The notes under the pieces were generated by a model. That model saw only the letters and a program-made list of their open reading frames with translations, had not been told where the DNA came from and searched no databases. A stretch of 20,802 bases of DNA. It comes from Branchiostoma floridae. Its lineage: Eukaryota; Chordata; Leptocardii; Amphioxiformes; Branchiostomatidae. Of this stretch, positions 1-9,936 are shown in pieces (the stretch's first letter is position 1; each line of letters begins with the position of its first letter). Both the position numbers and the translations under genes were made by a program. The stretch spans positions 1 through 20,802 of the forward strand of contig NW_023365878.1 in assembly GCF_000003815.2 (NCBI RefSeq). The letters are read 5' to 3'.

Positions 1-859
1 ATTCGCCACCTTATCGTAAATACTGTTGAACATTTTTCGTATATATTGAACTTTGTGTAGATAGTACGCACTGAAGAATACTTGTGGGGAGTTTAAATCA
101 TTAACGCTAACAAGATCTTGAAGTTGTCCTTTGTTGTCAGTGTGTTGCCAATAGCAACATGGCAGAGTGCCTGTCGTGGGTGGGTTTGTTTATATAACAA
201 TGCCTTTTGATGGCGTGTCGGTCATGTGTTCTGAGCTAGCTCCTCAAATTTCCCGCCACCCTTTTGTCTAATGCCAATTTTTTTTAAGTTCACAATGCTT
301 ACCCAGGCCTTCATGACTCCGTGCTGATATGAACAAATGGCCGAAGCAGTCTTGATGATTACCTAAATTAAAGCACTATAAGAAAAAACAGTTATGCAAA
401 CACATCCAAAAGCACGTCATAGCGCAGACTGTTAATGGGCTCAAACGTTGTTTCTCGTACGTTGTTTCATGCACATTTTTGTGGGAGCTCAGTTTTGCAC
501 ATTTATGCCTAACAAAGTCCCCAGGCTCAAATTTCAGTGTTTGTTTTACAACACGCGTCATTAACGGGTTTTTGGAGGGTGGTCACGAAGTCATGGGGAC
601 AAAACTGGCCTTTCGTTGCTGATTTCAAGAAAAAAATATATACATGTAGGGTATATCTTGAAAATACTGAACCGCCCAAAACACGACTTGCAAACACACT
701 GAGCAAGCTTAAACTGCATATGACAATCAAATGCTAGCTACCTATGTTGAAAATAAGTATTGAAGAGAATAGAAACAAAGTTCGGCATAACTTTACCTTA
801 CAGTTGACTAGTCTGGCTACATATGAACAACAGATGAAATACCGCATTTCAAAATAAGA
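1..859. other. Left flank, no gene recognised
   Basis: Non-repetitive AT-rich sequence. ORFs on both strands are under 70 codons, overlap one another and lack a convincing pair of splice sites, so I treat them as chance. No promoter, RNA gene or repeat could be supported here. It is probably upstream or intronic sequence of the gene whose exons follow. Confidence 0.5.
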
Positions 860-915
860 AAAATCAAAGGTCTGAAGAAACAAGCGCGTACATATTTAGA
901 GTCAATGAAAATAAG
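860..915 (+). other. Possible 5' untranslated exon (start unresolved)
   Basis: A strong donor, AAG|GTAAGA, lies at 915/916, and a strong acceptor with a pyrimidine run, TTTTCCCCCAG, ends at 1023. Together they define a short intron of 108 bp. The frame that would enter the next exon's coding frame contains TGA and TAA just before the donor, so this segment can only be untranslated. If it is real, it brings a small upstream ORF starting at ATG 905. The left boundary is a guess because no transcription start was identified. Confidence 0.25.
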
Positions 916-1023
916 GTAAGAATATTTTGATTCACAACTTATTTTTGTACCTTTTACTAAAGGAAATCACATTAAGACTGATGCAAAATAGCGTCCACTT
1001 ATATATCCAATCTTTTCCCCCAG

Positions 1024-1110
1024 TTGTTTTCCTGAATCACCAAGGCCTTAACATGGAAAAGATACAAAAGAGAGTAATGGCTGTGGCTGAAAGGCATCCT
1101 TCAAGGATGG
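1024..1110 (+). CDS. Candidate first coding exon, unrecognised split gene
   Basis: The exon is bounded by TTTTCCCCCAG| and G|GTAAGT, both close to consensus. The first ATG is at 1053 in a strong Kozak-like context (A at -3, G at +4). Translation starts MEKIQKRVMAVAERHPSRM, 19 residues, then leaves one base of a split codon (phase 1). The peptide is basic and probably helical, with no signal peptide or recognised motif. Its phase matches the exon at 4579, where the split codon becomes Glu. The frame upstream of the ATG could in principle extend to the acceptor, but the preceding candidate exon is closed in that frame, which favours ATG 1053. I do not recognise the family. Transcript evidence could show this exon to be wrong. 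Confidence 0.4.
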
Positions 1111-3300
1111 GTAAGTATCTAGTTTTAAAGTTTATGAATACATAACCTCTCCACATGCCCTAAATCTGAATGTTACTTTCTTTACATGACCATGACGAAG
1201 ATAATGCCCAACTGTTTGTTAAAATCAAGGAGACACAACTTCTGAAGGGTCCTGTACAAGATATGACAAACATAAACTGAAGAAATATTACATGACAGAG
1301 ATGAACAGTGTTTGACGATATGATATACAAAAATGTGTTTCGTATCTAGTAGGAAAATACTCCAATATAGGTCCTGATGAATGAGGTACAAGGTACAATT
1401 AGTACTACGTCACTCTGTTCGATTCGGTTGCAGCGATAGTATTCAAATGTGCACTTTGAACTTTCATCAATATTGTGAACATTAACATGCTTCATAATAC
1501 CATCCATGATGTTGTCAAAACTGAATGGAAGATACTGATACAGAAATATCATTACATTCTAGGAGGTAGTAACCCTTACTATGTACATAAAACATATACA
1601 GATAGGTTAACCCTTTAACACACGAAATGAGCCAGAGAAGCCTTAGGCCATAGAACCAGTATTTCAATAGATGTATTAAACTCAAGATGTTTGTTGATAT
1701 TTTCATATAGTATTACCAGTTTGTTACTCCTTTTGCATTTCACTTATATTTGTATTTATGTATAGTTGTAGAGGATCTTACGAAAGTCTCTGTACTATCA
1801 AAACCAAAACTCTTGTAACCTAACATTTCGTTTACGTTGATAATCTGAGTCACAGACATAAATGCTAAGTTGGGTGCTGTGTAGGCATTTTGTTGTGAAT
1901 AATCTCTCATCTCATTCCTTAGTGCTGGTCTCTTACTTCAGCAACCACTCGATACGATTTTGAAATATGTGGATTCATTTGTTTACCTTTGCACCTATCT
2001 TAAAGTTAATTGATGACTGTTTTCGAGCGTATCTTGTCATTCAATTGCATTAATCGTAAATTTGATTTGGAACTCAGTCATTGTTTTGTCCCTTCTGTCT
2101 GCAATACAATGTTTTATTATACAACAGATAAATTTGACGATAGGCGTAAGGAAATATGTTAATTATTTCTATAATCTTGATTGTCACTACAGGAACAACC
2201 TTTTTTAAAGAAATGTATCATAGTAAATAATTACGTGTTCAGTCTATGTGTTTGCTATAGGCCAGTGTTTTTAAAATAAAGAAGGTTGATAAGTAGATAA
2301 AAAAGCTGCTCATCACGAGCATTTACTGAGTTGGAATTTTGTAACTGTACAATAAACCATGAATTGGACATTTAGCTCCTTTCTTTTGATGAAATAATTT
2401 CTAAATTCCAGTATTCTAAGAAGCAAGCATGGAAGTTGTTCCTTTCTTGGCTAATAGTAGGATTATTTTGTTGTTCGTTAAATCATTGAATTCAATCAGG
2501 ACGTACTAGTATGTAGACCTTTGTGAAGTAGCTCTATTTGGGTGTGTAATTTCATAACAACTTGGGACTCTTTGACTCTCTTTTGGCACAGGAAGTTTGT
2601 GGTTGGGCTCCTGGTTCCGGAATGCTTCTCTAACAATGCCTTTGGTTCAATGGAAGAGTGTATACATGTAAAGTTGTGGTCACAGGTCAAGTCAAACAGA
2701 ATGTGTTAGAAATTGAACTTGGTATTTCCAAAACCATTTTAACATTCTTATACGTAGGTTTGGGTCACTCGGGTTTTGTTAAAACTCATTTACTTTTTGG
2801 TAAATATGTTTATATTCAGTACTAGATCAGAAGAGGTTAGGAAGAAAACGCTACTTATCTCCTTCGTGATATGCTAGTTTGAATTATTTTGCAACTTAAA
2901 CACAAAGCACTTTTACAGTGGTGTTACTGAAAGGATTCAAACGTATTGTACCCGTACGTTGCCATGGTTTGAGGGAGCTTATTTGTTAGTTTTGTCTAAC
3001 ATTTCCGGATCAAATGTCAGAAAGATATACTTTGTTAGGAAGGAACGGTACACATGGCAAGCTACATTGGATAATTTTGTAACGAAGCACATTCTGGTGT
3101 AATCTTTGGCGATCATTCTTATCTAGTATATGGCATCTATCTTAAGTCATTGCACTACGTGAAGTATAGACTAAAATGCTGAAATTCTTTAATTTCAAGC
3201 TTCGTTATCATGTTTATTCAAGTGTGATTTGTTTGGCCATACTTTTGCTATAGCAGCTGGGTGTTTGTACTGAGAATTAGTTTTATGGTCAGGTGACTAA
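1111..3300. other. Long intron-like stretch without recognised features
   Basis: AT-rich single-copy-looking sequence. ORFs of 60-70 codons occur on the minus strand but overlap, lack paired splice sites and have no recognisable motif. I saw no tandem repeat, long inverted repeat or RNA gene. It is best read as the first intron of the split gene, or as sequence between an upstream and a downstream promoter. Confidence 0.4.
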
Positions 3301-3326
3301 CAAGGCGAGGTACAAGTTCGCGTATG

Positions 3327-3339
3327 TACGCATGCGCAA
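3327..3339 (+). promoter_or_regulatory. NRF-1-like palindromic word
   Basis: TACGCATGCGCAA closely matches the NRF-1 consensus YGCGCAYGCGCR, with core GCATGCGC. It sits about 620 bp upstream of the alternative first exon at 3956 and just before a possible donor, AAG|GTAACT, near 3376. NRF-1 sites are typical of animal housekeeping and mitochondrial-function promoters. A single word match in a 20 kb window is weak, and promoter function is inference. Confidence 0.25.
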
Positions 3340-3561
3340 CTACTAGCCCAGCTTGTCGTCCGTGTTGGGTTTTTAAGGTAACTTTCAACTATTTCAACTA
3401 TACTTAACTTATATGACATGTGCATCACGGTAAGCTCATGATCAGGAAACATCTGCGATTTAAAGTTATATGCATGCTCGGGTTTGACTGGTGCAAAGCT
3501 TCCGCAGAGTTCAGGAAAAGAAATGTAAGAGTTTATGTAGTTAATTTATTAGTGACCGGCG

Positions 3562-3573
3562 ACCGCCATATTG
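3562..3573 (+). promoter_or_regulatory. YY1-like word
   Basis: ACCGCCATATTG differs by one base from the classical YY1 site GCCGCCATNTTG. A reverse-type word, AAAATGGCTG, lies at 3791-3800. Both fall in a locally CpG-rich zone that includes GCGATCGC near 3755, unlike the surrounding AT-rich DNA. Together with the NRF-1-like word this suggests a CpG-type promoter upstream of 3956. It is word-level evidence only. Confidence 0.25.
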
Positions 3574-3955
3574 TTCATGTTTATATGAAGGGTATTAAGG
3601 TATCATAACTTCCGAATCCATCTTTAAAGGTGCATAGTGTAGAATGTTGGCATCAAAACTGCAGATATTCCTAACTTATGAACCTCAAAAGATTGGTATT
3701 TGGAACTTATATTCAACATTTTCGTCGCTGGTACAACGCAAAAGGTAGCCGCGCGATCGCGAACTCCGGCTGGAAAAATCCCATCCAGACAAAATGGCTG
3801 ACAACTGAAGTTACGATGAAAAGTCGGCATATAAGACGTCCTCTTAGTGCCACAAAGTCGCATTCATACGCGGTGAATATCGCGGCTCTGTGTAATAACT
3901 GATAAAGGCAGATTTTGTTTGAATGTCATCATCGGTCAGATTCTTCCACTTGTAG

Positions 3956-4038
3956 AATGTTGCGATCGTACCTAAGGTGTTGCAGTTTGAGGGGATCTCC
4001 CCGTAAAATGATCTTCATGGAATGGAGAGCCAAGAGAG
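3956..4038 (+). CDS. Candidate alternative first coding exon
   Basis: The exon runs from a pyrimidine-rich TTCTTCCACTTGTAG| to a fair donor, AGAG|GTAAAT. An ATG at 3957, its second base, opens 27 codons beginning MLRSYLRCCSLRGSPRK and ending in phase 1. That phase joins exactly to the exon at 4579. It cannot follow the 1024 exon in frame, because that reading meets TAA within seven codons, so it would be an alternative first exon and not a second one. The start has four arginines, one lysine and no acidic residue in 17 positions, as in a mitochondrial presequence; this is inference from composition. The acceptor-like sequence may be coincidental if transcription starts nearby. Confidence 0.3.
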
Positions 4039-4202
4039 GTAAATCTGAATTCGAAGTTGTGTAACTTTTTAATCAGGTGTACGTGTTCTGGAGAGAAGGA
4101 GGGACTGTCAATCCTTGTCCTGGCACGATGTGCCGCTCAGTCTTTATCAACGTTTTTTCGTGTACCGATAGTTGCATCAAGGAAATGCAAAATATTCCTC
4201 AA

Positions 4203-4243
4203 GCAACGATTGAATCGTCTAGAGGCAACGATTGAATCGTTGC
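4203..4243. repeat. Duplicated short palindrome
   Basis: GCAACGATTGAATCGT occurs at 4203-4218 and again at 4225-4240, a period of 22 bp. The second copy is part of a perfect 19 bp palindrome at 4225-4243, with arms GCAACGATT and AATCGTTGC around a central G. It lies in the intron before the 4579 exon. No function is assigned. Confidence 0.7.
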
Positions 4244-4578
4244 TTTGTATGTTGCCACAAATCTCAAGGGGAAAGAGACACTGAAGTGTAACTTAAAATG
4301 TCGAAGACTTGCCTTCCATACACTTATTGTCATGTCGCTACAGAATGTAATACGAAATTAGTGTACATTTATTTGTACCAAGCATGTATTGCTATTTCAA
4401 ATGTTACTACTCTCCCTACTTAATGTATAGACACACCTCTCTGAATGTTCACAGAGGAAATGATCTGGAGGCAAGCAGATAACAGCAACACAATTGTACT
4501 TACAGAAACTAGACTAACATGTATGTTGGATATCAATAATTATTATACGAAATAAAATCAGTTTTCTGTTTTATACAG

Positions 4579-4647
4579 AATTCTGGAATGGGGCTGCTTG
4601 TCAGCAAGGTACAGAGGTGGTTTGGTCGGATATGCCTGCGCCTCCAG
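4579..4647 (+). CDS. Candidate exon 2, unrecognised split gene
   Basis: The acceptor TTTCTGTTTTATACAG| and donor CCAG|GTTTGT enclose 69 bp. Entering in phase 1 from either candidate first exon, it reads Glu (split codon) and then 22 residues beginning FWNGAACQQGTEVVW and ending SDMPAPP, leaving in phase 1. All three frames are open in so short an exon, so the frame is set by its neighbours: the next exon at 6470 is open only in phase 1. The segment is rich in Trp, Gly and Pro, with a single Cys. No domain is recognised. Confidence 0.45.
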
Positions 4648-4765
4648 GTTTGTTGGAATAGTTCACGCGCATTTGCAAATTAAACAGTATTTATGTCATT
4701 CTGTGTGCTTGAATCTGTATTGATGTAAATGGTTACACCTAATGTAATGTTTCGACATAACACGT

Positions 4766-5405
4766 TCCAGTTTAATTCGGAAGTACCAGTTTTATTCTGG
4801 AGTGACCTCTTAGATCTTAGCAGCCATACACCCAGTGGGGCTGATATCGTAAGATGTAAGTAAAAATGATGTAAGAAATACGTAGCAGTCATTAACGACC
4901 CCCCTGGAATTAGTCTCAATTGGCATAACTGTACATAAGTTTGCATAATCATACATAATTATGCATATGTTTCCAGGGTTATGCATAATTATGCATAACG
5001 TTCCAATGGTTATGCATAGTTATGCATAACGTTCCAATAGTTATGCATAATTATAGCATAATCCTTGGAACCTTATGCATAACCCTTGGAGCCAGCATAG
5101 TTATGCATAGCCCACCAAACCTTATGCATAATTATGCATAGCCATTGGAAACTTATGCATAATTATGCATAACCCTAATACATTATGCATTATTGTGCAT
5201 AACCCTCCAACTTTATGCACAATTATGCATAATCATGTACAGTTATGCCAATTTAGACTAATCCCCAGGGGGTCGTTAATGACTGCTACGTATTTCTTAC
5301 ATCATTTTTACTTACATCTTACGATATCAGCCCATCTGGGTGTATGGCTGCTGAGATTTGCGAGGTCACTCCAGAATGAAACTGGAACTCCCGATTTAAA
5401 CTGGA
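4766..5405. mobile_element. Foldback (long inverted repeat) element
   Basis: Arms at about 4766-4936 and 5235-5405 are reverse complements with scattered mismatches and small gaps. For example, TGGCATAACTGTACAT at 4921 pairs with ATGTACAGTTATGCCA at 5235, and both arms contain ACGTAGCAGTCATTAACGA or its complement. Between them lies about 300 bp of short palindromic repeats. The structure fits a non-autonomous foldback transposon. Clear target-site duplications were not found. The outer flanks (near 4730 and 5440) share a direct repeat around CTAATGTAATGTTT / TTATGTAATGTTT, which may mark a larger element. No transposase ORF is present; short ORFs on both strands merely mirror the arms. Confidence 0.8.
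4937..5234. repeat. Tandem TTATGCATAATTATGCATAAC array
   Basis: The core of the foldback element is a degenerate tandem array of roughly nine units. Several are spaced exactly 31 bp apart (4979, 5010, 5041) and are separated by GTTCCAA- or CCTTGGAA-type linkers. Each unit contains one or two ATGCAT palindromes joined by AATT, so the array is both tandem and internally self-complementary. The linker changes from GTTCCAA on the left to its approximate complement TTGGAAC on the right, so the array itself is part of the overall dyad. Confidence 0.85.
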
Positions 5406-6469
5406 GGGTTTTGTGTATGAATCCGTTTTGATGAAAATTGTTATACCTTATGTAATGTTTCTACATTTACTTCATACTTGGTTCATTCCTTTGTACATAT
5501 CTCTCAAAACTCTCCTCATGAGTGATTCAGACTACTTATAAATGAAGAAACAAAAGAGATAAGTGTTGTTCAATTCAAGAATTTGCTGACCATGTTTCCC
5601 CACCCACCGTGGCCTTTTTCGGTTTCAAAAGTTTATATCAAGCAAGCATACTTAAAGAACAGGATATAGGAATCGAGCATGCAACCAAAATTGTCCTAAA
5701 AATCAACGACTTGGGATTGGTACCTTCATGTAGGTGCAAATTATCACTCGGCGTATCCAAAAGCTCTGTTAACGCCCCGGCCCCGGTCACTGGTAAATTA
5801 GGATATTTCCACTATACATTAATACAAAACACAGTTGATAAAATATATGAGCTTTACATAGCATTCCAGATGACAAACTACTAAAGAAAGTAGGTGATAC
5901 TTCTGTTGAGCTACAACAAGGCTGGGCTGTCCATGTGCATGTTATGTAGACATGCTATACTTGCTGACAACTTGTTTCCGATGTGGACACTAGTGTATTC
6001 AAGAACCGTCTGAAAGCCACGTTTCCCTCTGGCTGGAAACAAGGACTTACTGCATATAAAAAAAACAGCTGTATTTTGAAAGCTAACAATCTCTCATCGA
6101 TTCAAAAAAAATTCTTTAAGAAACAGCCTAACGAAACTAAGGATTATTGCTCACTCTTTACAAATCGAAAAGGGTCGCGATCGACACTACAAGACACCAG
6201 CCAATGAGAGACAGTGTCTAACATGTCATACATGATATTTAGAACGACTTCCACTTCATAATGGATTGTCTAACCTATGATAAAGACCGACAGTATTGTT
6301 ACAATGTATATTGTCTATGGTGTGTACTTGTATGTAGTAAGTATAATATTACCACATACCAAGACAGAGATATCCAATATGACCATATCCTGTCCATATC
6401 TACATATGAGATCCAATTTCTTTACAACTCCTTGCAATAAACCAGCAATATCATTCTTTCCTGAAGCAG
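5406..6469. other. Intron-like stretch, no supported gene
   Basis: Plus-strand ORFs of 91 codons (5609-5884) and 74 codons (5983-6207) lie here. Neither has a recognised motif, flanking stop codons separate them, and no consistent splice path connects them to the chain. They could be remnants of a transposon coding region, but I cannot name one. No tandem or inverted repeat was noticed. Confidence 0.35.
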
Positions 6470-6531
6470 CACACCGTTATGAACTGTTCTTACTGTTCAA
6501 TATGTTAATTGATACTACAGTTAAGATTCAG
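6470..6531 (+). CDS. Candidate exon 3, unrecognised split gene
   Basis: The acceptor follows a pyrimidine run, TTCTTTCCTGAAGCAG|, and the donor is CAG|GTAACA, enclosing 62 bp. This is the 3n+2 length needed to shift the chain from phase 1 to phase 0. The other two frames hit stops, so only the required one is open. It reads Ala (split codon) and then HRYELFLLFNMLIDTTVKIQ. The central stretch ELFLLFNMLI is hydrophobic but too short to be a clear membrane span. The acceptor is NAG-NAG-like (AAGCAG), so use of the upstream AG would add one Ala without changing frame. Confidence 0.45.
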
Positions 6532-6656
6532 GTAACAAGTCAGTTTAGTATCCTCAATCATTCACCTTTGCAACTGTCATGCTAATTAAAACCGAGCATC
6601 GTACTTTGAAAATGTACCAAATTCTTTTCAAGTTTATATTTTCAACTCTATCTCAG

Positions 6657-6776
6657 GGTACTACATGGGACTACACACATCCTGTTCAAGAAGTTGGTCT
6701 GTTTGGCAGGTCTGAGTTGTGCACAAGTACCTTTCCCAAGCCGCAAAGAGACATAGACAGACTGACAGAGAATCAG
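6657..6776 (+). CDS. Candidate exon 4, unrecognised split gene
   Basis: The acceptor TTTTCAACTCTATCTCAG| and donor CAG|GTAACA bound exactly 40 codons, phase 0 at both ends. Both other frames contain stops. The peptide begins GTTWDYTHPVQEVGLFGR and continues through SELCTSTFPKPQRDIDRL to TENQ. It has a mixed, non-repetitive, soluble-protein composition, and this is one of the two most convincing exons of the chain. It follows the 6470 exon after a 125 bp intron with matching phase. No family is recognised; WDYTHP and FPKPQRDIDRL would be useful query anchors. Confidence 0.55.
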
Positions 6777-7106
6777 GTAACATTTGTGTTTCCTAATTCC
6801 ATAGCAAATGCTACAGCACTTATGTAATTGTAGAAAAAAGTGGGGGTTTTTCATCTTTCTCTGCTTCCAAAAGAGAAATCAAACCAAACCTGTTTAGAAA
6901 TAGCCAACACTATTATTCGAGTAGTCTCTTTTTACAATAATATTGATCACTATCCATTGTTACATGTTATTGTATGTTCTCCATGTTCTGCCACGTACTT
7001 GCAATTAGCTTCCGGGCATGAACTTGCAAATAATCTTCTATAAACACTTTTGTATCAGCCAAGCTTGAGCAAAATCCAACCTTGACGACACATTTTGTCG
7101 TTACAG

Positions 7107-7169
7107 GAAGGCATCATTCGGCGACCTGAACAAGAAACAAATCAGCCCGACTACACTGTCTTTCGTGAG
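7107..7169 (+). CDS. Candidate exon 5, unrecognised split gene
   Basis: The acceptor TTTTGTCGTTACAG| and donor GAG|GTACGA enclose 63 bp, phase 0 at both ends. The chain frame reads EGIIRRPEQETNQPDYTV followed by FRE, a charged hydrophilic segment that continues naturally from the acidic/polar end of the previous exon. One alternative frame is also open in so short a stretch. Length and phase are consistent with neighbours on both sides. Function is unknown. Confidence 0.5.
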
Positions 7170-9681
7170 GTACGATGATATTATTTGTCACTCTTAATTG
7201 TGGGTTGCTCGGACAGCTACATTTTGTATTCTATGCTCGTCCAAAAAGGACACTTCATGAACTAACAAAATAAAAGGCGAGACCGCGGCCGTACCATATG
7301 TTTTCTGCAATAATTGTATATACAAAAGTCCAATCGTTACTTAGTCATGAAAACTTGGGCTTAGATGTTGCAATTTCCAGACACATGTACTATTTTCTGT
7401 TTGTTGCGTTTTCATGTATTTGTCTCCAACAATGTCATCGTGCAATGTCAAGTCAAGATCACTTTAACTTTCACTGTAACCCAGATGACAATTCGTCTTT
7501 TCGACACAGGACCTAAGATACCAGAATGACCTTCGGGCTACATGCATGTGAGGGCACACAAGAAGGAAACTGCTCCGGGTTTTAACGAATACAGGGTCAC
7601 TTAGCTTTAAGGACACAAGAAGCATGTACAATTCTAAACTTCCAACATTACTACCACCACAGATGAGCTTCCATGATATTTTGACACAAGAAACCATTTC
7701 ATAGTGTGAAAGCTAGAGGTACAATTGGCTGAAATAGTACGCATATCTAAGATGAATTCCTTCAAATACTATATCTACAAAGTGCACATATTTGTTTCGT
7801 ACAGGTTACTACCAAAAGCAAGTCTTCCTTTTACACAATCTTGCAATTGATTGTAAGTAAATGACTTTTAAGATAAGGAAGTGTACTACTATACACCGTT
7901 TTGGTGACCCTGTCGTAACACTAATGTGAACATGTAAGTTGATTGGTAGAATAACAAACAACGAGACAGAAACATGCATGTGATATGTGCAATGTTCACT
8001 TGTGTGAATGATTATCAGTAATACATATTTGTTAACCTTTTCTTTTAAACGTTTTTTTTCTAATTGGCATGGACACATATCCTTTAGGAATACCAATATC
8101 GGATTGATTTATTATTGAATGTGTAAAGAGGTACATGATTTGAACATCATTGTATCATGTGTAGAGATAAGGACATAATATAAACCAAATAAGAAACTTT
8201 TAATGATAATTCATGATTAGTGCCAGTACTTGTCAAAGTTAGTTACTGATCTAGCCATTGTCGAATTGTCAGTAAACGGTCACATTTGACTAGCTGTTGA
8301 ATGACTAAAGGCCATATATCATTGGATGTCTGGTTGAATGTTCATTTGACCTGTTTTGAAGTCCACATATCACATAATGTATTGGGCACGCTAGTTAAGT
8401 CAGGTTGAGAGTAAACTTAAGCACAATCATACTCCTCCCAATGTATTTACTTGCGGTGCGTTTGATGGGTTTAGTGGTCAACCACATAATTCTGATGATA
8501 ATGATAACTTAACCCAACGATAACGTAACCCACCAGACACAGACCAGCCTTAGCTGTACTGTAGGTTTATGGTGTTGATGTGCAGCTATAACAGCTATAG
8601 ATCGATGAATCGGTGCTAAAGTTCCTTGCTTGCATTTCTCAGCGAGTAAAGAAAAAGTGTTGAGGAAAGAGGCCCAATTTCATACAATACAGCACACACT
8701 GATGTAACCGAACCCCCAAAAGACAGCAGATATCCAGTTTGACGACTATTACGCTACCTTGTAAGATTAAAAATAAAGTACTAAGATATAAGCATGGAAA
8801 TCTTGATGTAACTGCTTATGCCCCTACAGGCTAGGGGTTTGTTGAAAATTAAACTCAGTCCAGAAATATCAATCGACTTGAATGGAGCGGTCCGCCTAAA
8901 CAACTTACTAGTAACGTTAACTCAATGAGGTAAAGTCCATCTTTCGTGTTTGCTACTGCATGCGTGGGAAACTACATCTGTACCCAACATCACGAGAAGG
9001 GCTGCAAAATTTCTTCGTGGGGGTGAGGGAGAGGTTGGTTTATTAGCGCCACAAAGCGAATTGGTGATACAATGCAGTTTATGGCTCATTGATGTTCAAG
9101 CAGATGTCTGTAGGAAGCTATAAATCTTTGCTTTCCCTTAATGCATTTTACTAATTGACTTTTGCATCGCAACGTTATCATTCTTTTTTGCCCATTTCTT
9201 CTTTGTTGACATGGGATGACTACCACGCTTGCCTTAATTGTGTTGATCCATGCTTTGTCCAACTGAAGCACAGGAAAAATGATATCTTTGCACATGATAA
9301 AGTTGCCTGTAGTTACAAGGGGGTACGAGTTTTTTCCCTCATGGCTGAAAATTGATTCCCCATCTGATGTGACAGTAACATATATTAGATAGTCTACGAA
9401 TGTTATATGGTAAGTTAAGTAAAGTTTAGATTCCGTCCTCAAAGGCCTCGTGTCACATGGGATTTGTAGCCTTTGATGTGATATAAATAGCTGCAGGGAC
9501 GTAATCAACTTCCGATATCCAATAGCCATGTCGCACGCGGGTGATTGTTTTAGGACAAACCTGGTACTTTACGATTGCAAGGTGCAAGGTTCAGGCACTT
9601 TGCCGCAGTGTCGCTTTTATTGATCAAAGTTGTAAAGTTAATAGTTGTGTGCTTGTTGTGTGCTTGTTATACGTGTTTCAG
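7170..9681. other. Intron-like stretch without supported features
   Basis: AT-rich sequence with no clear repeat or RNA gene. The largest non-repetitive ORF of the window, 147 codons on the minus strand (9086-9529), lies here. It has no recognised motif, is overlapped by a 66-codon plus-strand ORF, and I do not call it. A missed exon in this interval is possible and would change the reading frame assigned to the exon at 9682. Confidence 0.4.
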
Positions 9682-9771
9682 TGTTCATTCGCCAACCCTA
9701 TACAATTCAAAATTAACACCACCAGGAATCTGTGGCAAAAACGCTCCTCTCGAGAAAAGAAACGTGTCGAG
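9682..9771 (+). CDS. Candidate exon 6, unrecognised split gene (frame ambiguous)
   Basis: A fair acceptor, TACGTGTTTCAG|, and a strong donor, GAG|GTAAGA, enclose 90 bp, so phase is preserved. In phase 0, which links the exons on either side directly, it reads CSFANPIQFKINTTRNLWQK then a basic tail RSSREKKRVE. The phase 2 reading is also open and looks more protein-like: VHSPTLYNSKLTPPGICGKN then APLEKRNVSR. Phase 2 would require undetected exons on both sides. The third frame is closed. I favour phase 0 only because it closes the chain. The exon itself is more secure than its frame. Confidence 0.4.
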
Positions 9772-9936
9772 GTAAGACAAACAAAATGTCCCTGAAACTG
9801 TCCCTAATAGGATTTTCTATATGAAAATTATTTACCCATCATCCAAACATAATACTGAAGTCTTCTTCTAGATGAGAGTCTCTCGTCGTTACTGAGTCCT
9901 TTTAGACAGCTACAAGACAGGACTTACATTATCAGT

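Noticed and set aside
4680-5431. Opposed ORFs of 90 and 88 codons with matching peptides (SLMTATYFLHHFYLHLTI)
   Set aside because: They are the two arms of the foldback element read outward. An array of short palindromes precedes one of them, and no transposase-like motif is present.
5609-6207. Two plus-strand ORFs (91 and 74 codons)
   Set aside because: No family recognised, different frames with stops between them, no matching splice sites. Kept only as possible transposon debris.
9086-9529. 147-codon minus-strand ORF, the longest outside repeats
   Set aside because: No recognisable motif, an overlapping 66-codon ORF on the other strand, no splice or promoter context. One ORF of this length is compatible with chance in 20 kb, though a transposon remnant is not excluded.
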